This document shows, piece after piece, positions 45,250 through 57,641 of a stretch of DNA of 64,000 nucleotides. Both the position numbers and the translations under genes were made by a program. The DNA lies in assembly GCA_030704615.1 (NCBI GenBank), contig CM060731.1:63034756-63098755 (forward strand), given 5' to 3'. How positions within the stretch are numbered: position 1 is the first letter of the stretch; every line of letters starts with the position of its first letter. This stretch comes from Takakia lepidozioides. Lineage: Eukaryota > Streptophyta > Takakiopsida > Takakiales > Takakiaceae. Under the pieces are notes generated by a model. It was not told the DNA's origin and made no database searches. It saw only the letters and a program-made list of their open reading frames with translations.

Positions 45250-46783
45250 GACATCATCGTTGTGACGTCTTATTGACGTGTAGCTCGGGGTTTGGCTGGA
45301 TATCGTTGATGAAACTGTTGGACTTTGTCAGATGCATTGGCGAGGTTGGATGAAAGTTCTCACGTTCGTTCGCTGATGTCATAGCCTTTTCAATGTATAA
45401 AATACTCAAGACGTTTATACTTGATGCGAGAGTCTAGGACTTCGTCGACTTCATACTCAATTTCCTGATTGACTTCGATTGGTGGAGGTGGTACGGAGAT
45501 TCTCTCTGGAATATTCGATGGATGATACAACTCCAATAATGAAACATGAAAGACTGGATGGATGCGCATACTTCGTAGGAGTTCAAGCCGAAAACTGACC
45601 GGATTTATTTGTCGAATAATTTTAAATTGTCACAGGCGTTGATAATCCAACTTCTTTAATGGTCGCGAGGTTTGTATGTCCCGTCGAAGAAGCCACACAC
45701 GATCTCCGACCTTAAACTGAGGTTGGAGTTAAAGACGTTGATCTGCATACTCCTTGTATTGTTTTTGAGCTTCTACGAGGTGGAATGTAAGCCCCTTGTG
45801 AGTCGTAGCAAGATGAGTAACAAAGTTTTCTGCAACAGGGCTTCCAACAGTCTTCATGTGGAAAGGTTTGCTCGAGGATGATGATCATAATTGGAGAAAA
45901 ATGGAGTTTGTTTGGTCGAAGAATGTATAGTGTTGTTGTATGCAAACTCAGCCAATGACAGAAGGACCGTCCAATTATCTTGGTGATAATTTATTGTACA
46001 GCGAAGATACTGCTCCAAGATCTGGTTTACACGTTCGGTTTGACCATCAGTCTATGGATGATTAGCTGTAGAGATGTTGATCTTAGTATCCAATATGTGA
46101 AATAATCCCCTCCAGAAATTTGATATGAACTGTGGTCATCGATCAGATACGATGGCATTCGGGAGTCCATGAATACAGTAGATATTATTGAGGAAGAGTC
46201 TTGCAGTTTCTTCGCCGATAATCGTCTTATTACATGGAATGAAATGTGTTATCTTCGTAAAACGATCTACAATAACAAGGATTGAATCGGTGGTCTTGGA
46301 AATTAGAAGGTCCGTAATAAAGTCCATAGACACGGACGACCATGGACCCTTGGGAATGGGTAATGGTTGAAAAAGGCTGTAAGGTCGATGTCGTGGTCCA
46401 TTCGTTCTAGCACACGTGTCGCAAGATTTTATAAATTCTTTCACGAGTTTCCATATCTGCGGCCACCAATAGTCCCTGGATATCAATTCCATTGTTTTGT
46501 TGAAGCCAAAATGTCCTGCAGTCGGAAGATCATGACATGTTTGAAGAATTCGTAGTCGTGTAGGTCCTGGAGGTACAGAAAGAAGTCCCTTGAAATAAAG
46601 TAAGTAATCTTTGAATTCGAAGTCGTTTGTAACATGTGGGTTGTTTCGATGACGATTTAGTTGACTTCGTAATGTCGTAGCAAATTGGTCGCTTTTCAGT
46701 GCTTCCTGAATCTCCTTTATGATCTTTGCATCGTCATAAGTGCACATGGATAACATATTAAATTGGAGATTTGTTGGTTTCAA
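45250..46783 (-). pseudogene. Integrase and chromodomain, copy 4
   Basis: The 46783-46136 frame holds the zinc-binding segment ([26 protein letters not shown]) and the catalytic core ([34 protein letters not shown]). A stop in the SDR(G)PQF motif and later frame changes follow. The C-terminal part with [19 protein letters not shown] is at about 45960-45880. The chromodomain ([19 protein letters not shown]) is at ~45480-45330, with a stop in the ERT/EL position. It is inactive. Confidence 0.85.
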
Positions 46784-46843
46784 GATGATGGATTTTTGTT
46801 GGTCAAAAGCTGCATCCCCTTCTTTTGGCGCAAAATACGATCG

Positions 46844-48110
46844 TCAAGAAAGAGCATCGGGTTTCCCTTGAAGATGTCCGGGACGGTAGGTAATAACAAA
46901 ATCAAACATTGCTAGTGACATACTGCATCTCGTTTGTCGTCGATTCAAAATACGAACACTCATAAAATACTCGAGGTTTTTGTGATCGGTATAGACTGTG
47001 ACTTGATCTTTAGCTCCCTCCAATAGATGTACGCCACTCCTCAAAAACATCGATAATCGCTAGAAGTTCTTTGCTATGGATTTCATAATTGATCTCCGCA
47101 GCGGAAAATTTGCGAGAACGAAAACCAACAGGGTGAAGTCGGTCATCTGTACCGTATTGAGAAAGTACCGCGCCAAGTGCAAAATGTGATGCATCTGCTT
47201 CCAAAAAGAATGGTTTAGATGGGTCTACGTGTACCAGTATTGGAGCCGTTATAAATGTCTGCTTCAGTTTTTCAAATGTTTGGTCAGCCTTCTCGTCCCA
47301 TACAAATTTGTCCTTCCCTGTGAGTCGTGTCAATGGTGCAGCAATTTTGGAACAGCCCTTGATGAAGATTCTATAGAAATTTGCAAATCCTAGAAAACAT
47401 TGTACATCTCGGACCGAAGTTGGTTTTAATCCACTCGATGATGGTTTGTATTTTTTTCTGATCTATAAAGACTCTTTTGTCGAAAATAATGTAGTCCAAA
47501 AATTCGATTTCAGATTGGTGGAAAAGACATTTTTCCAACTTGACGTATAGTCTTTTTTCCCTCAATTTATCAAGAACAAGACGTACATGACGACAATGTT
47601 CTTCTTCATTCTGTGAAAATATCAAAATGTCGTCCAAATAGATGACTACAAAGTCATCTAAAAATTCTCGAAAGATGTCATTCATCATGTGTTGAAAAAT
47701 TGCTGGAGCATTTGTAAGACTGAAAAGCATAACACTGTATTCGAAATGTCTATACATTGTACGAAAAGCAGTCTTACATTCGTCTCCTTCTTTTATTCGT
47801 ACAAGGTTGTAAGCTCATCTCAAGTCGATCTTTGTGAAAAAATTTGCTCGTCCTAGTTGTTCGAGTAGTCCGAAAATTAGCGGTAATGGGTGACGATTTT
47901 TTATAGTGACTTTGTTGAGCCCACGATAGTCCACACACATGCGTAATGATCTGTCCTTCTTCTTCACAAATAAGATAGGTGCTCCCGTGGGTGATTTCAA
48001 ATGTCGAGTGAAATTCTTTGACAAATTTTCATCGATATATCCGCTTAAAGTAGCCAGCTCCGTCTGAGATAAATTGTAGATCGGGCCAAATGGTGGTTGA
48101 GCTTCTTCTT
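46844..48110 (-). pseudogene. Reverse transcriptase and RNase H, copy 4
   Basis: RT begins near 48024 with [22 protein letters not shown] and KIDLR. The next frame (47757-47371) holds the catalytic YLDDILIFS box. RNase H follows at 47333-47010 (FFLEADASHFALGAVLSQY, then INYEIHSKELLAII) and 47050-46844 ([13 protein letters not shown]). Catalytic residues are present, but stops and shifts separate the parts, for example after KIDLR at 47815. Confidence 0.88.
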
Positions 48111-48370
48111 ACAACTTAATTGCACAATCATAAGATCGATGTTTCTGGCAACATGTCTGCATTTTTCTTCTCGAAGACATCATTGAAATCTTGATATTGA
48201 GTGGGTAATGTCGAAATACCTTGGTCTGTTGTGGTTTTGATCGGAGTCGCATAAAGTGCAAATTTCGCGTCTTTCTTCGTATCTCTCATGAAGGCTCTAG
48301 CTCCAAGAAACAAGGGTTTAATACCTTTGGTACTTTTACATTTTTGTCTTGCCGAAATTTTTCGTGATCG

Positions 48371-48940
48371 TCAGTCGATGTCAGGATTATGAAGTACAAA
48401 CCAGGGAAGTCCAAGGATCACATGATTCGTTGGAGACTGGATGACATTGAAAACAATTTGTGATGCTTGATTTTTAAACTTCACTTCAAGGGGTCGAGTT
48501 TCATGGTCAATGTTTCCTGATGCTAACGGTCGTCCATCGATGACTTCAACAGGGGTCGAGAATTTCTTTCTTACGAGCGTTAAATTATGTTGCTTCGCAA
48601 AGTCTTTGTCAATAAAACACGCTGAGCGCCCGAGTCCAATATTGCTTCTACGGAGATATCTCGATTTTGCATCGTGATCTTTACTGAAAATGTGAAACAA
48701 AGTACAGGGTCTGAAGGTAGAAAGAGACATTTTTTTAGTGAGGAATTTGGGATGTCCAGTCGCATGATCTCTATTGTGACTGGACATCTTCGTTTTCCGA
48801 CCTCCTCGTATCGAATACTTGAGTTGTGCCCCGAGCTTTGAATCTTCTCTTGTTGGGGCAATTTAATATTATGTGATCATCTTCTCCGCAATAAAGGCAT
48901 AATTCATTTGAGCGTCGTCTTTGTTTTTCTTGTAGCGTCA
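48371..48940 (-). pseudogene. Gag zinc knuckle and aspartic protease, copy 4
   Basis: A perfect CX2CX4HX4C knuckle (CLYCGEDDHIILNC) is at about 48916-48870. The protease follows with the catalytic box VEAILDSGAQ near 48660-48630. In another frame (48787-48371) come VE(V)IDGRPLASG and the C-terminal VILGLPWFVLHNPDID motif. A frameshift between the two halves of the protease breaks it. Confidence 0.8.
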
Positions 48941-49061
48941 ATGGCTTGAATCGGATAGCATCAATCTGTATATGATCATTACCAGATATCTGATAGATCG
49001 TTGTGTTTGGTGTCGTAGTAGCAGCGACATGGTGCGTTGTCGACCATCTGGATCGTTTCTC

Positions 49062-49811
49062 TTAACGTCTTTCGAACAAATGATTATCGCATGCAAAGAC
49101 TTGGGTGATGAATTCGCTCAGTGTACTCACGTTTGGCATTGTCAGCAACAAATCTTTTACATCCTCTTTTAGGCCACATCGAAATTGACTAATGAGGCTC
49201 TTCTCATTCCAGTCGAGGTCGCATGCAAATTGTCGAAATTCGGCAGCATAAACGGAAGCTGGACGTGTTCCTTGTCGAAGATTTTGCATCTTTGTCTCTG
49301 CAACTCTGTCTCTCTCTATCATTATTTCAAAACGTTGTAGCGAACTCGGACATGAACGCTTCAAAATTGTATAGTAAATGCGAATTTTTCTCCAATAGCG
49401 GTGCAAACCAAGATAGGGCAGTGCCTGATAGAAGAGTGCCCACGAATCCCACTTGAATACCTTCATCAGGGTAGTGTTGTGGATGTAGTCGTAGGAACAA
49501 TCGTACTTGTTGAACAAAACCGCGAAATCTCGATCTCGTCCCATCAAATTTTTCAGGCATGTTGACATTTGGTTCTCTTGTAATCTGTTGAAGATTTGGA
49601 GGAATCGTTGCAGTATGATTTGTTGTAGTAAGGTTGAAGATCTATTGTTCGACTTCTTCAACTCTGAAATTTGTTGTTGCAAATTGTCGAGAGCGTTGCC
49701 AAGATCTTGAGACTGATCAACTTGTAATTGGACAGTAGAGGTACGAAGTTCTTGCATCTGGAGCTGAAGACTCTGCAATGTGACGACCATTTCCGCAAAT
49801 GTGCCTTCCAT
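49062..49811 (-). pseudogene. Gag (capsid part), copy 4
   Basis: An open frame of 249 residues starts with ATG 39 bp after the LTR. It begins with a helical Gln-rich stretch and ends with the retrotransposon-gag core (ASVYAAEFRQFACDLDWNEKSL, then FRCGLKEDVKDLLLTMP). The middle is out of frame: the true capsid sequence (PEKFDGTRSRFRGFVQQV, LSGTALSWFAPLLEKN) is coded in another frame at 49560-49327. Two compensating indels therefore leave a long but chimeric frame. Confidence 0.75.
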
Positions 49812-49849
49812 CTTAACTAACTAAGGAACAAACTTTAGTCTCGCCAAAC

Positions 49850-50452
49850 TGTCAAGGACGAGAACGTGACTGAACACAAACAAGAGATCAGACTAGAGGT
49901 ACAAGACTAGACAAGAAGTCAAGGTCGGCGTGGCCGAGTGCGTGGTGGATAAACATGAATCAAGATGATCTTTATAACAATGGACAAGAGTACAAGATAC
50001 TAGAACTCAACTCGAATACTTGAATGCTGGAAACTGGACTGGGGTACCAGATACTGGAAACTGGACTAGAGTACTGGAAGCTGGACTGGAGTACTGGGAC
50101 TGGGAACAAGAGTAGCTTGAACTTGTGTTGGCGAGACTGAAGAGTATCCAGTCTCGCCTCCTATATATACTGGTTACTAAGAAGCTTCCCCTATGGAGGT
50201 TTTTGCTGGAGAAGTTTCCAAGAGTAAACAAAGGTTTCTTGATGGAGAAGTTTCCTCCAAAATGAAGCTTCCTGAGTAGTTTCCCAAGTTACTCTTGGTA
50301 ATTTGATAAACTCCCGGTAACTTGGTAAGTAATGGTAAATTATGGTAGATCATGGTAAATTACGGTAAGTCATGATAACTTCCGATAATATGATAACTTG
50401 GTAATTTCTGGTATTTACTCTTGGTAAGTTCCTCTGGGCTATGTCCGTGACA
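49850..50452 (-). repeat. 5' LTR of chromovirus copy 4
   Basis: 603 bp from TGTCAAGGACG to GTCCGTGACA. It has a TATATATA box at ~50164, ACTGGAAACT/GGACT tandem repeats at 50020-50110 and GGTAAAT/GGTAGATC decamers at 50330-50380. In the minus-strand sense the TATA box lies in the U3 part. Confidence 0.9.
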
Positions 50453-52714
50453 ATATCTATCTTTGTGTCTATGTTAATGTTTGGTGTATGATTATGATTA
50501 TGATTGTAGCATTTGTTTATGGCAGTGTTTTTTTTTCAAATTTGGAAAATAACAGGAGTGACTACTAAGTTTTGCAGAAAATAGCCATATTTTCTGTTTA
50601 TCCACTGAAGTTTCGACAGAATCATCCTCCTCTGTACTTTCATCCATGTATATCATCCATATTAGGCGAATTCATTCCATGTTGTGTTTTGGAGAATTTT
50701 GGCGATTTCATCCATGAGAAAATAGGGAATTTACGACAGAATATTCGAATTCGTTTTCTGAGGTTGAAAAGTGCGAAATTTCGGCAGAAATAAAAACACG
50801 GGTTTGTGGTGCTCTAAAAAAAACTGCGTAGAAACCAAAAGAACCACTATATCGTAAAATGCACTCTTCTAGTTGTATTTATAATATGTTGCACGGTATA
50901 TATGTTAATAGTAAAATACATTCTTGTTCGTTTTTGTAACGTTTTTTCATGTTATCGTGTTTTGATTGTATTTGGTCCTTGGTAACATTATTTCTAGTGC
51001 GCTAGTTGAATATATCTGTAATAGTTGCCATCCAAATCAAGCTTGCACCCTTCTTTGGTAGTTCCAGATGCGTTGGACGAAGCCATTGCTAAAGAAGCTT
51101 CAATCCAGTGATGCAAATCAACATCCTACAACTTGTGAATTAGAACCAGAAAATGAACGTGATTTGCAAGCCGAGCATTTTGAAGATACCTTTGGGTTAA
51201 TCTGGCACAAATTCAGATGATTCGACTGATTTAGCCTTCGTAATCAATATCAACTTGAGAGCAAATCTGAAAAGAGTGTTCAGTGGAGATATTATAATAT
51301 TTATATGGTGTTGATGTTACTTTTAGAGTCGTTCATTTTCTGATTCATTATTATGCCCAAGCACTATACCTGGTACCATTAGCAAAGTGTACTCTGTTCT
51401 TTTTAAGTCCCGCTTCTGTTGTGCTTGACACATTCTTCATTCTTCTTTCGTGTTTGTCGAAACGTTTTCTCCCCGCGGTTACTTTCTTTCAGTTGTAGGT
51501 ACAACAGGCGCGATGGCCGACTTTGAGACCATGAATGTAGCGTTCGTTAAGATATGGGGTATCTCGAGGACCGATTTGCGATGCCACAAGGGTTCAATCA
51601 AGTGCATAGAGGAAAACCCATGTGTCCTGGACACTTTGAGGGTGAGTCTCCAATAACAAAATATTGGAGTGATGTGTCATCTACTACTAACCCTCACCTC
51701 TCCACAATGCTGAAATCATGTCTGTGAGTTGCTTTACTTGAAGTAGTTTTATTTCTTGTTTATTGGTTTGTTGGTGGAGAGATAGAGATATACTGAAGGG
51801 TCCAAGGGTGTCTACACTATCTGTACTCAAGCATGGTAGCCAATTATTCATGAAATTCAGTCTATAATGGGAATGATAGGAAGAGCATAGGATGATTCAT
51901 GAACAAAGGACAAATGGAGATAAAACATTGACTTGGTAAGAAGTCAAACAGATGTCTTACACTCAAAAAGTTGGTGAATGTAATTGTGTAAGGTTTTTGG
52001 GCCTCAACGATCCTGGTCCTCTGCAACAACATGCATATAATTGATGGCAACCAGATTCCAAGTTAGAGTGTTTTCATCAGTGTCTGCAACCTAAACTTTT
52101 ATACTATTGGACCAAATAGTTATCCAAGAACTTGGTGCTCATTGTTGTATTCCTCATTAGCTGTATTCTTCTACCACTGCAAATGGGGGGAACATGTTGT
52201 CCTCTAGATATCATAGTACTGTTCTTAACTTGTACTTATATTTTCACCATATAGACACTTTTATGGTAATGGAAATGCTTGAGTGTGATTCTCTCTATGA
52301 TATGACATGCTTAATGTACATAACTTTCAATTTACTCCAGAAATGCTGACCAGAAAATCGAGGCAGATGCATACCTTCAGATGAACATAGCCATTCAGTT
52401 GAAGGTCCGGATGTCTGCATCGCTGACGACGTAGCGATCGCCCTGGCGCCTGCCATCGCCCCCTGAACGAACAAAGTAGACGACGCTATAATTTAAATTA
52501 TCTCGCCTTACATCTGTGAAACATATCAATCTTTTCCATTGTCCCTAGCAATATTAACGGCAGTACGGGCGCATGTGGATTTGAGCCCATAACCACTGGG
52601 AGTTCTAGGAATTTAGGGTTTGGGTCCCGTGCATCACTGAAGAGTGAAGAGACGGGAAGGGAGGAGACTGAGGAGACATTTTCAGAGAGGCCAGAAAGAG
52701 TGCGGATCGGAGAT
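50453..52714. other. Mostly gene-free stretch; SINE-like half unit at 52565-52610
   Basis: Short frames only. A possible exon on the plus strand at 51069-51219 (behind TTCCAG, MRWTKPLLKKLQSSDANQHP onward, about 50 residues) has no recognised family. At 52565-52610 the minus strand has GTGGTTATGGGCTCAAATCC, a degenerate relative of the SINE B-box half at 5.9 kb. The eIF4E promoter should be in the last few hundred bases, but no TATA box was seen. Confidence 0.4.
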
Positions 52715-55308
52715 ATGGCGGAGGAGGAGAAAGCTGCCGTTTGTGGGAGAGCTAGACGAGACTCTCAAGACAGAGGCTCCTGAGGAAGGGGAGATCGTGT
52801 TGTCGGAGGGGGAAGTGTTGATGGAGGGAAAAAGCATCCGCTGGAGCACGCCTGGGCGTTTTGGTTTGATAATCCTGACGGAAAGCAGAAGCAGGCTACG
52901 TGGGGTAGCTCTCTCCGGCCTGTCTATACCTTCTCCACAGTTGAAGATTTCTGGTGGTATGGATATGGAATCTCTGTCTCTCTCTCCTTTCTTTCCTATT
53001 AAAATCTTTTATCTAGCTTTCAGTAACTTGTAAAGGATTTCTGGGGATATGGAATCTCTCTCTCTCTCCTTTCTCTCCTATTGAAATCAATGAGCTAGTT
53101 TTTATCTAGCTTTCAGAAACCTATATTGGAATTCTCTTCCATTTCGGGTAGCTAGTAGTTGAAGTTTTCAAGGCCTTAAAGGGCTGCTTGGCTTGAGCGG
53201 CTGACCTACTTGGGGAAATTTCCTGTGGGTAGATTGTCTATCTGTCTACCTTTCACCTTCTCCCCTGACTGTCGTTTGAAGTTTCTAAGTGAGATTTTGT
53301 AAGATTTGCGCACCATTGTGACGTACGGGAGTAGGATAGTCTAACTTGCCACGTTGAATCAAGGTGTTAACTCTGCTGTCTATATGCAGCCTGTACAACA
53401 ACGTGCTGCAACCCAGCAAGCTGATTGCAGGTGCTGATTTCCACTGCTTCAAGGCTGGAATCGAACCGAAGTGGGAGGATCCCAAGTGTGTGCACGGTGG
53501 CAAATGGACTCCAAACACTCCCCGGGGTGGCAAGGGCGCCCTCGACACTTACTGGCTCCACACTGTAGGTTTTGACTTAGCCTTGTGCTTTGTGATTGAA
53601 TGCAACTTCACACTGGAGATGTCACTTATGCATCACAACAACCAATCTATTTCACCTTTTGGCTACTACTGCCCACCCCCATCTCTGCCTGCTAACCATG
53701 GAGATCCAGGAGAGCTTCAGTCCTAAGAGTTTTGGTTTAGCTTTCTCTCTGTGAAGGGATAGAAAGCCGTCCCTCATGTAACTGGCTCCTGGTTGTTGGC
53801 TCCAGCTGCCATCCCTTCTTTCTTCTCCGCAGATGATTGAATTGACAAAGGGATTTCCCACCTTCGTTTTGCAATGGGAGCTGTACACATAGCCTGTGGG
53901 TGAGTGTGCGGAGTTCGCCTTGAGGATCTGGATGGATGAAATGACAACTCGTGCCAACTGGTCATCCAATTGGATGGATGAAAAGACAGCTGCCTTACCG
54001 ATCTGGCTGCCTAAAGGCATCCAAGTCTTCCCTGGTCACATAACTGGCCGAGGATTGTTCTTCTGCTTCTGTTTGACTCATGTCAGCAGTTGTGTGTAAA
54101 TTTCCCTCAAGCATCCTTTGCACTACCTTTTCATGAAACTTGAGAGAGGTCACTAAGATGCCTTTGGTAATTGGATGCAGGCTGCGACATCGTTTTCCTC
54201 TTTCTGTTTACCTTCCTCTCTTCTCCATTTGCCTCTCTTTTACTTTGGTTTATTGTATTGCAGTCATGCCGGCATTCTGATGTTGTTATGTTGTCTTAAG
54301 ATTTGCATTTTCGTTTGTGTCTGCAGCTGCTGGCAATGATTGGGGAGCAATTTGATGAAGGGGATGAAATGTGGGGCTGTGGTGAGTGTGCAGAGACAAC
54401 AAGACAAGATTGCCATCTGGACCAAGACAGCATCCAATGAAGCTGCCCAGGTTGGCAGTTGACTCCTGACTGAATTGGTGACTATTAGAGCTACTTGCAT
54501 GCTCAAGCAGCCACGTTTTCATTTGTTGCAAATGGGCAGATGGATATTGTCACTTGGCATGTGGAATTTGATCTTCAGATGTTACAGCCAGATTACAGTT
54601 GTATGTGTTGTTATGGTGGAGGGGTCGAGTTTCAAACCTCTTTGTAACTTCAAGGCTTGTCATCTGTAGATGTTAAAGATGTTTGTGAAAACCACATTGA
54701 GTGCTGGTGGTGTTTCACATCATCTACAGGAAGACATTTTAGTTGGTGGTCTCTTTGAAAATCACCGAGAAACAATTTAGCCCTCTTGTCCACACAGATG
54801 TGGCAAACATTAATAAATGTCTATGGTGGTGCAGATGAGTGTGGGGAAGCAATGGAAGGAAGTACTGGATTACAACGATAAGCTTGGCTATTTGTTCCGT
54901 GTACGAGTTTTTACCGTCAGCTCACCTAATCGACCTTTCATCTATGATGTCTCAATCTTGAGTTAACGTTCTGTTAAGCCTATTTTTTGTAGGAGATCAA
55001 CGCCCCTGTGCCAGTCATTGGTTCAGCTGTGTCAGTCTGAAATTGGAGTAGTGGGGCATAGCCAATGATAATCTGGGTATGGAGTTCAGGGCAATGCATT
55101 TCCAAATAAAAGCAATCTTGCCTTAGTAGTTTATACCTTCATACAGGTTGTACTGAGAGTCACAGTATAGAGACCAAAGGGCATGGGAAAGGGAGGGGGA
55201 GAAGTGTAATGTTCTGCTCTTAAGGAGCTGATACAAGTTTTGTCGTGGGCTCCTCAGGACGATGCAAAAAGACAGGAAAAAGCAGCCAAGAATCGGTACA
55301 CAGTGTAA
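52715..55308 (+). CDS. EIF4E: Translation initiation factor eIF4E, five exons, with indels
   Basis: eIF4E binds the mRNA 5' cap and recruits eIF4G. Exons: 52715-52956, 53390-53564, 54327-54450, 54835-54900, 55258-55308 (TAA). Borders match known plant eIF4E introns. Visible family blocks are [55 protein letters not shown], the cap-binding [58 protein letters not shown] and AAKNRYTV. Full length would be about 219 residues, normal for the family. Exon 1 needs two compensating shifts: one extra base at about 52740-52750 (GTTTGT run) and one missing A at ~52830 (GGAAAAAG run). Exon 3 lacks two bases near 54372 (ATGTGGGG), which shifts the last third. The copy is either a young pseudogene or carries homopolymer assembly errors. 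Confidence 0.85.
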
Positions 55309-56780
55309 AGATCACGTCAGAAGTTCTAAGCTATTTTTAGTTGCTCCTCCATATGTTGTTACTCTTTTGCGAGGATGGCCATTTATTTTTCAACCAAAGA
55401 GAAAGAGAGAGAACAGCAGAGAGGGCAAACTACAAAGCTGCGCTTTGGTACACCGGCTGCAGGTTTGACATGAGTACATGTCAGCTTCCTTTGACCTGCA
55501 GAGGTGAGTAGAGTACAGAGAATTGAGAGCCAGAGATATAGTAAGAGCCAAAAAATAAGTTTGAAAGCTGACATGAGGAAATGAACATTGCCTATAAGTT
55601 GAAGTCCAGGTCTTTGATTGCATTATGTATGTTATGTGTGGTAGCTGGTCTCTTTCATGAACCTGTCAATATGAGCAGTCTTCTGATGTATTATCCAGGG
55701 CTAGTGTTGTTCACTACAGTCTTCTTTCCCTGTGTCTGCCAAGTGAAGCTTGTTGTCATTCCAACCAAGAAAAGCCCAGCTGGCACACCGTCAGGGGATA
55801 AGGTTGGTCTCCACAAGAATCTTTGGTGGAGACATGCTCTGAATCGAAAGCTGTCTATGACCAAAATTTGACCCAAGATTTACTGGGAGTACACAATATA
55901 AACAAATGTTTATTGCAGTAGTGTCTATTGTTTTGGTATTTCTTGTCAGTTCTGTATGTTCAAATTGGGGCGATCTAGGGGATCTGTAGTCATCTAGATG
56001 AGCAACATCACTTACGTATATTCCATTTATAATAGTAACAAAATTGAGAGTATCTGTACATGTACATTACTGTACGCCCCACCATATTTTGTGTCCTGTC
56101 CTTGTACTCCCTAGTCTGATGACATCCTTTTTGTTCGTACAAGCTATTGCTATAACATATGAATGGGCTAGATGATTATGTTGCACATTGGGTCATATCT
56201 ACAGGGTTCTCGAGTAATGCAACACTTGAATGTGGAGAAAGGAAGAAAAGTGAATGAACCAGCCACCGGGTCTTGTTAATTCCAGCAAGACGAGAGAAAG
56301 GAAGCTCATACAACTGTTTATGCAGCGGCTCCTCCACTCAGCACCAATATCTTAAGGTAGTTGCTCAGGGGATTGGTATCATGGTCTGTTGGTTTGGATA
56401 GTGTGACTAACAAGCTCTGATACAATACACATCTGTGTCAACTGCGAAATTCCCTCACTGTAGGAACTCTTTGGATTTACAGACACATGAATTATCCCTG
56501 TAAAGCAGTGAACCCCCTACTGTACTGTATGTCCTCTATTATAAGTTATCCCTAAATGAACACCCAATTTTGCATGCAATGAGCACTACAAAGTATCTTG
56601 GATGAGTTAGAAACTCTGGCAGGCCAATCCAAGAATTGAAATAATAGACACTTAACATGTGGCATCTCCAACTATTGGAGTATTGCACTGGCATGAGAAA
56701 CATCTTAATGAGCAAATCCAAAATGCCATCAGCACAGTATATTTCTTGAAATGTCCAAAAAAACAGTAGCTCCCTAGGTA
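55309..56780. other. No gene recognised
   Basis: Intergenic region between convergent eIF4E and PAP2 genes. Short frames on both strands lack splice support or domains. Both genes' 3' untranslated regions should lie here. Confidence 0.4.
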
Positions 56781-57641
56781 CTATGAAGAAAATCTTCCAT
56801 CATGGAAAAAATTCCAAAATGTGTCTTGAAGAAAGCCAAACCTGGAGTAGATCCATTTATGTGGCAACTCCGAAATCTCCCCTGGAACATACAATACAAA
56901 GTGTGCAAGAAGACTTTCAAGAAATCCGATGACCAAGCCTGCTACAACGTCTAAGAAAAAATGCCGACCCAGTATGATGCGAGATGCCATAGTGGCGACT
57001 GCCCAGGTGGTTATTGTAATTGCAACCATAATTACCAGCCAATCTTCAATTGCAGGCAACAAATCATCTATGATTGGATGGCAATCTTTGAACAAGTTCT
57101 TCAGGGGTAACATCGAAATCTGAGAAGAATGATTCTTCCACATCGCCAGATACAGCCAGAAAAAGGTTGCAATCATGACACCCCGAGTGGAATGGCCACT
57201 GGGGAACGACCAGTGATCCAAAGAGACAACAAGGAGGTGGCCCCTGTTATAGACTGGCCGTGGCCGCTTCACAATCCCTTTCATGATCGCAACCAATAGA
57301 CAATCAAATATGAAACCAATAAAGAGGTTGAAAAGAAACAAGCGAATTTCAGGTGGCAACTTTGTTGGGGCAAGCCAAAGGGCAGCTACTGCAGGGATCC
57401 AGAAGAGCCCATCCCCTGAGAATTCAAAAATCCGCAGAAAAGCATAGGAACTTGGTCCCAGACATTTCTCGTGCAGCCACTGTGAAAGTTGCTGATCAAA
57501 ATCTGTAACACGCTCCACCAGGCTTGGATGAGGATGTGGTTCTGAGACTTGCACAGATTGCACAGTAGATCCTCCCCTGGCTTTTCTGTGCCGTGTGCTT
57601 GACAGTGGTGAAGGCCGGTGATTTTGCTGTGATGTACCCAT
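56781..57641 (-). CDS. PAP2-family lipid phosphatase, single exon, 286 residues
   Basis: An intact ATG-to-stop frame with all three PAP2 signature motifs: KX6RP at 121-129 (KGIVKRPRP), PSGH at 147-150 and SRX5HX3D at 220-231 (SRIILGRHFFLD). The catalytic His (150, 227) and Asp are present. Membrane segments are at about residues 76-95, 102-121, 153-168, 202-222 and 229-254. The N-terminal 45 residues are basic and Ser/Pro-rich. The layout fits the small plant PAP2 proteins related to polyisoprenoid/presqualene diphosphate phosphatases (PLPP6 type) rather than the larger LPP1-3. The likely role is dephosphorylation of a lipid mono- or diphosphate at the ER or plastid membrane. The substrate is not shown. 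No intron is needed. Confidence 0.88.
   Translation of the reverse strand: MGTSQQNHRPSPLSSTRHRKARGGSTVQSVQVSEPHPHPSLVERVTDFDQQLSQWLHEKCLGPSSYAFLRIFEFSGDGLFWIPAVAALWLAPTKLPPEIRLFLFNLFIGFIFDCLLVAIMKGIVKRPRPVYNRGHLLVVSLDHWSFPSGHSTRGVMIATFFWLYLAMWKNHSSQISMLPLKNLFKDCHPIIDDLLPAIEDWLVIMVAITITTWAVATMASRIILGRHFFLDVVAGLVIGFLESLLAHFVLYVPGEISELPHKWIYSRFGFLQDTFWNFFHDGRFSS

Larger units (their letters stand above)
44109..50452 (-). mobile_element. Full-length chromovirus (Ty3/gypsy with chromodomain), copy 4
   Basis: The 6344 bp element has two LTRs (44109-44658 and 49850-50452) starting TGTCA and ending TGACA, flanked by ATATT and ATATC (a 5 bp target duplication with one mismatch). On the minus strand the order is 5' LTR, a primer-binding-site candidate (TGGCGAGAC three bases after the LTR), gag, protease, reverse transcriptase, RNase H, integrase, chromodomain, additional ORF, a polypurine tract (AGAAGAGGGGGTGA) and the 3' LTR. 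The order integrase-chromodomain after RT defines chromoviruses. The coding part has several frameshifts and stops, and the LTRs differ in length by 53 bp, so the insertion is not recent. Confidence 0.93.
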
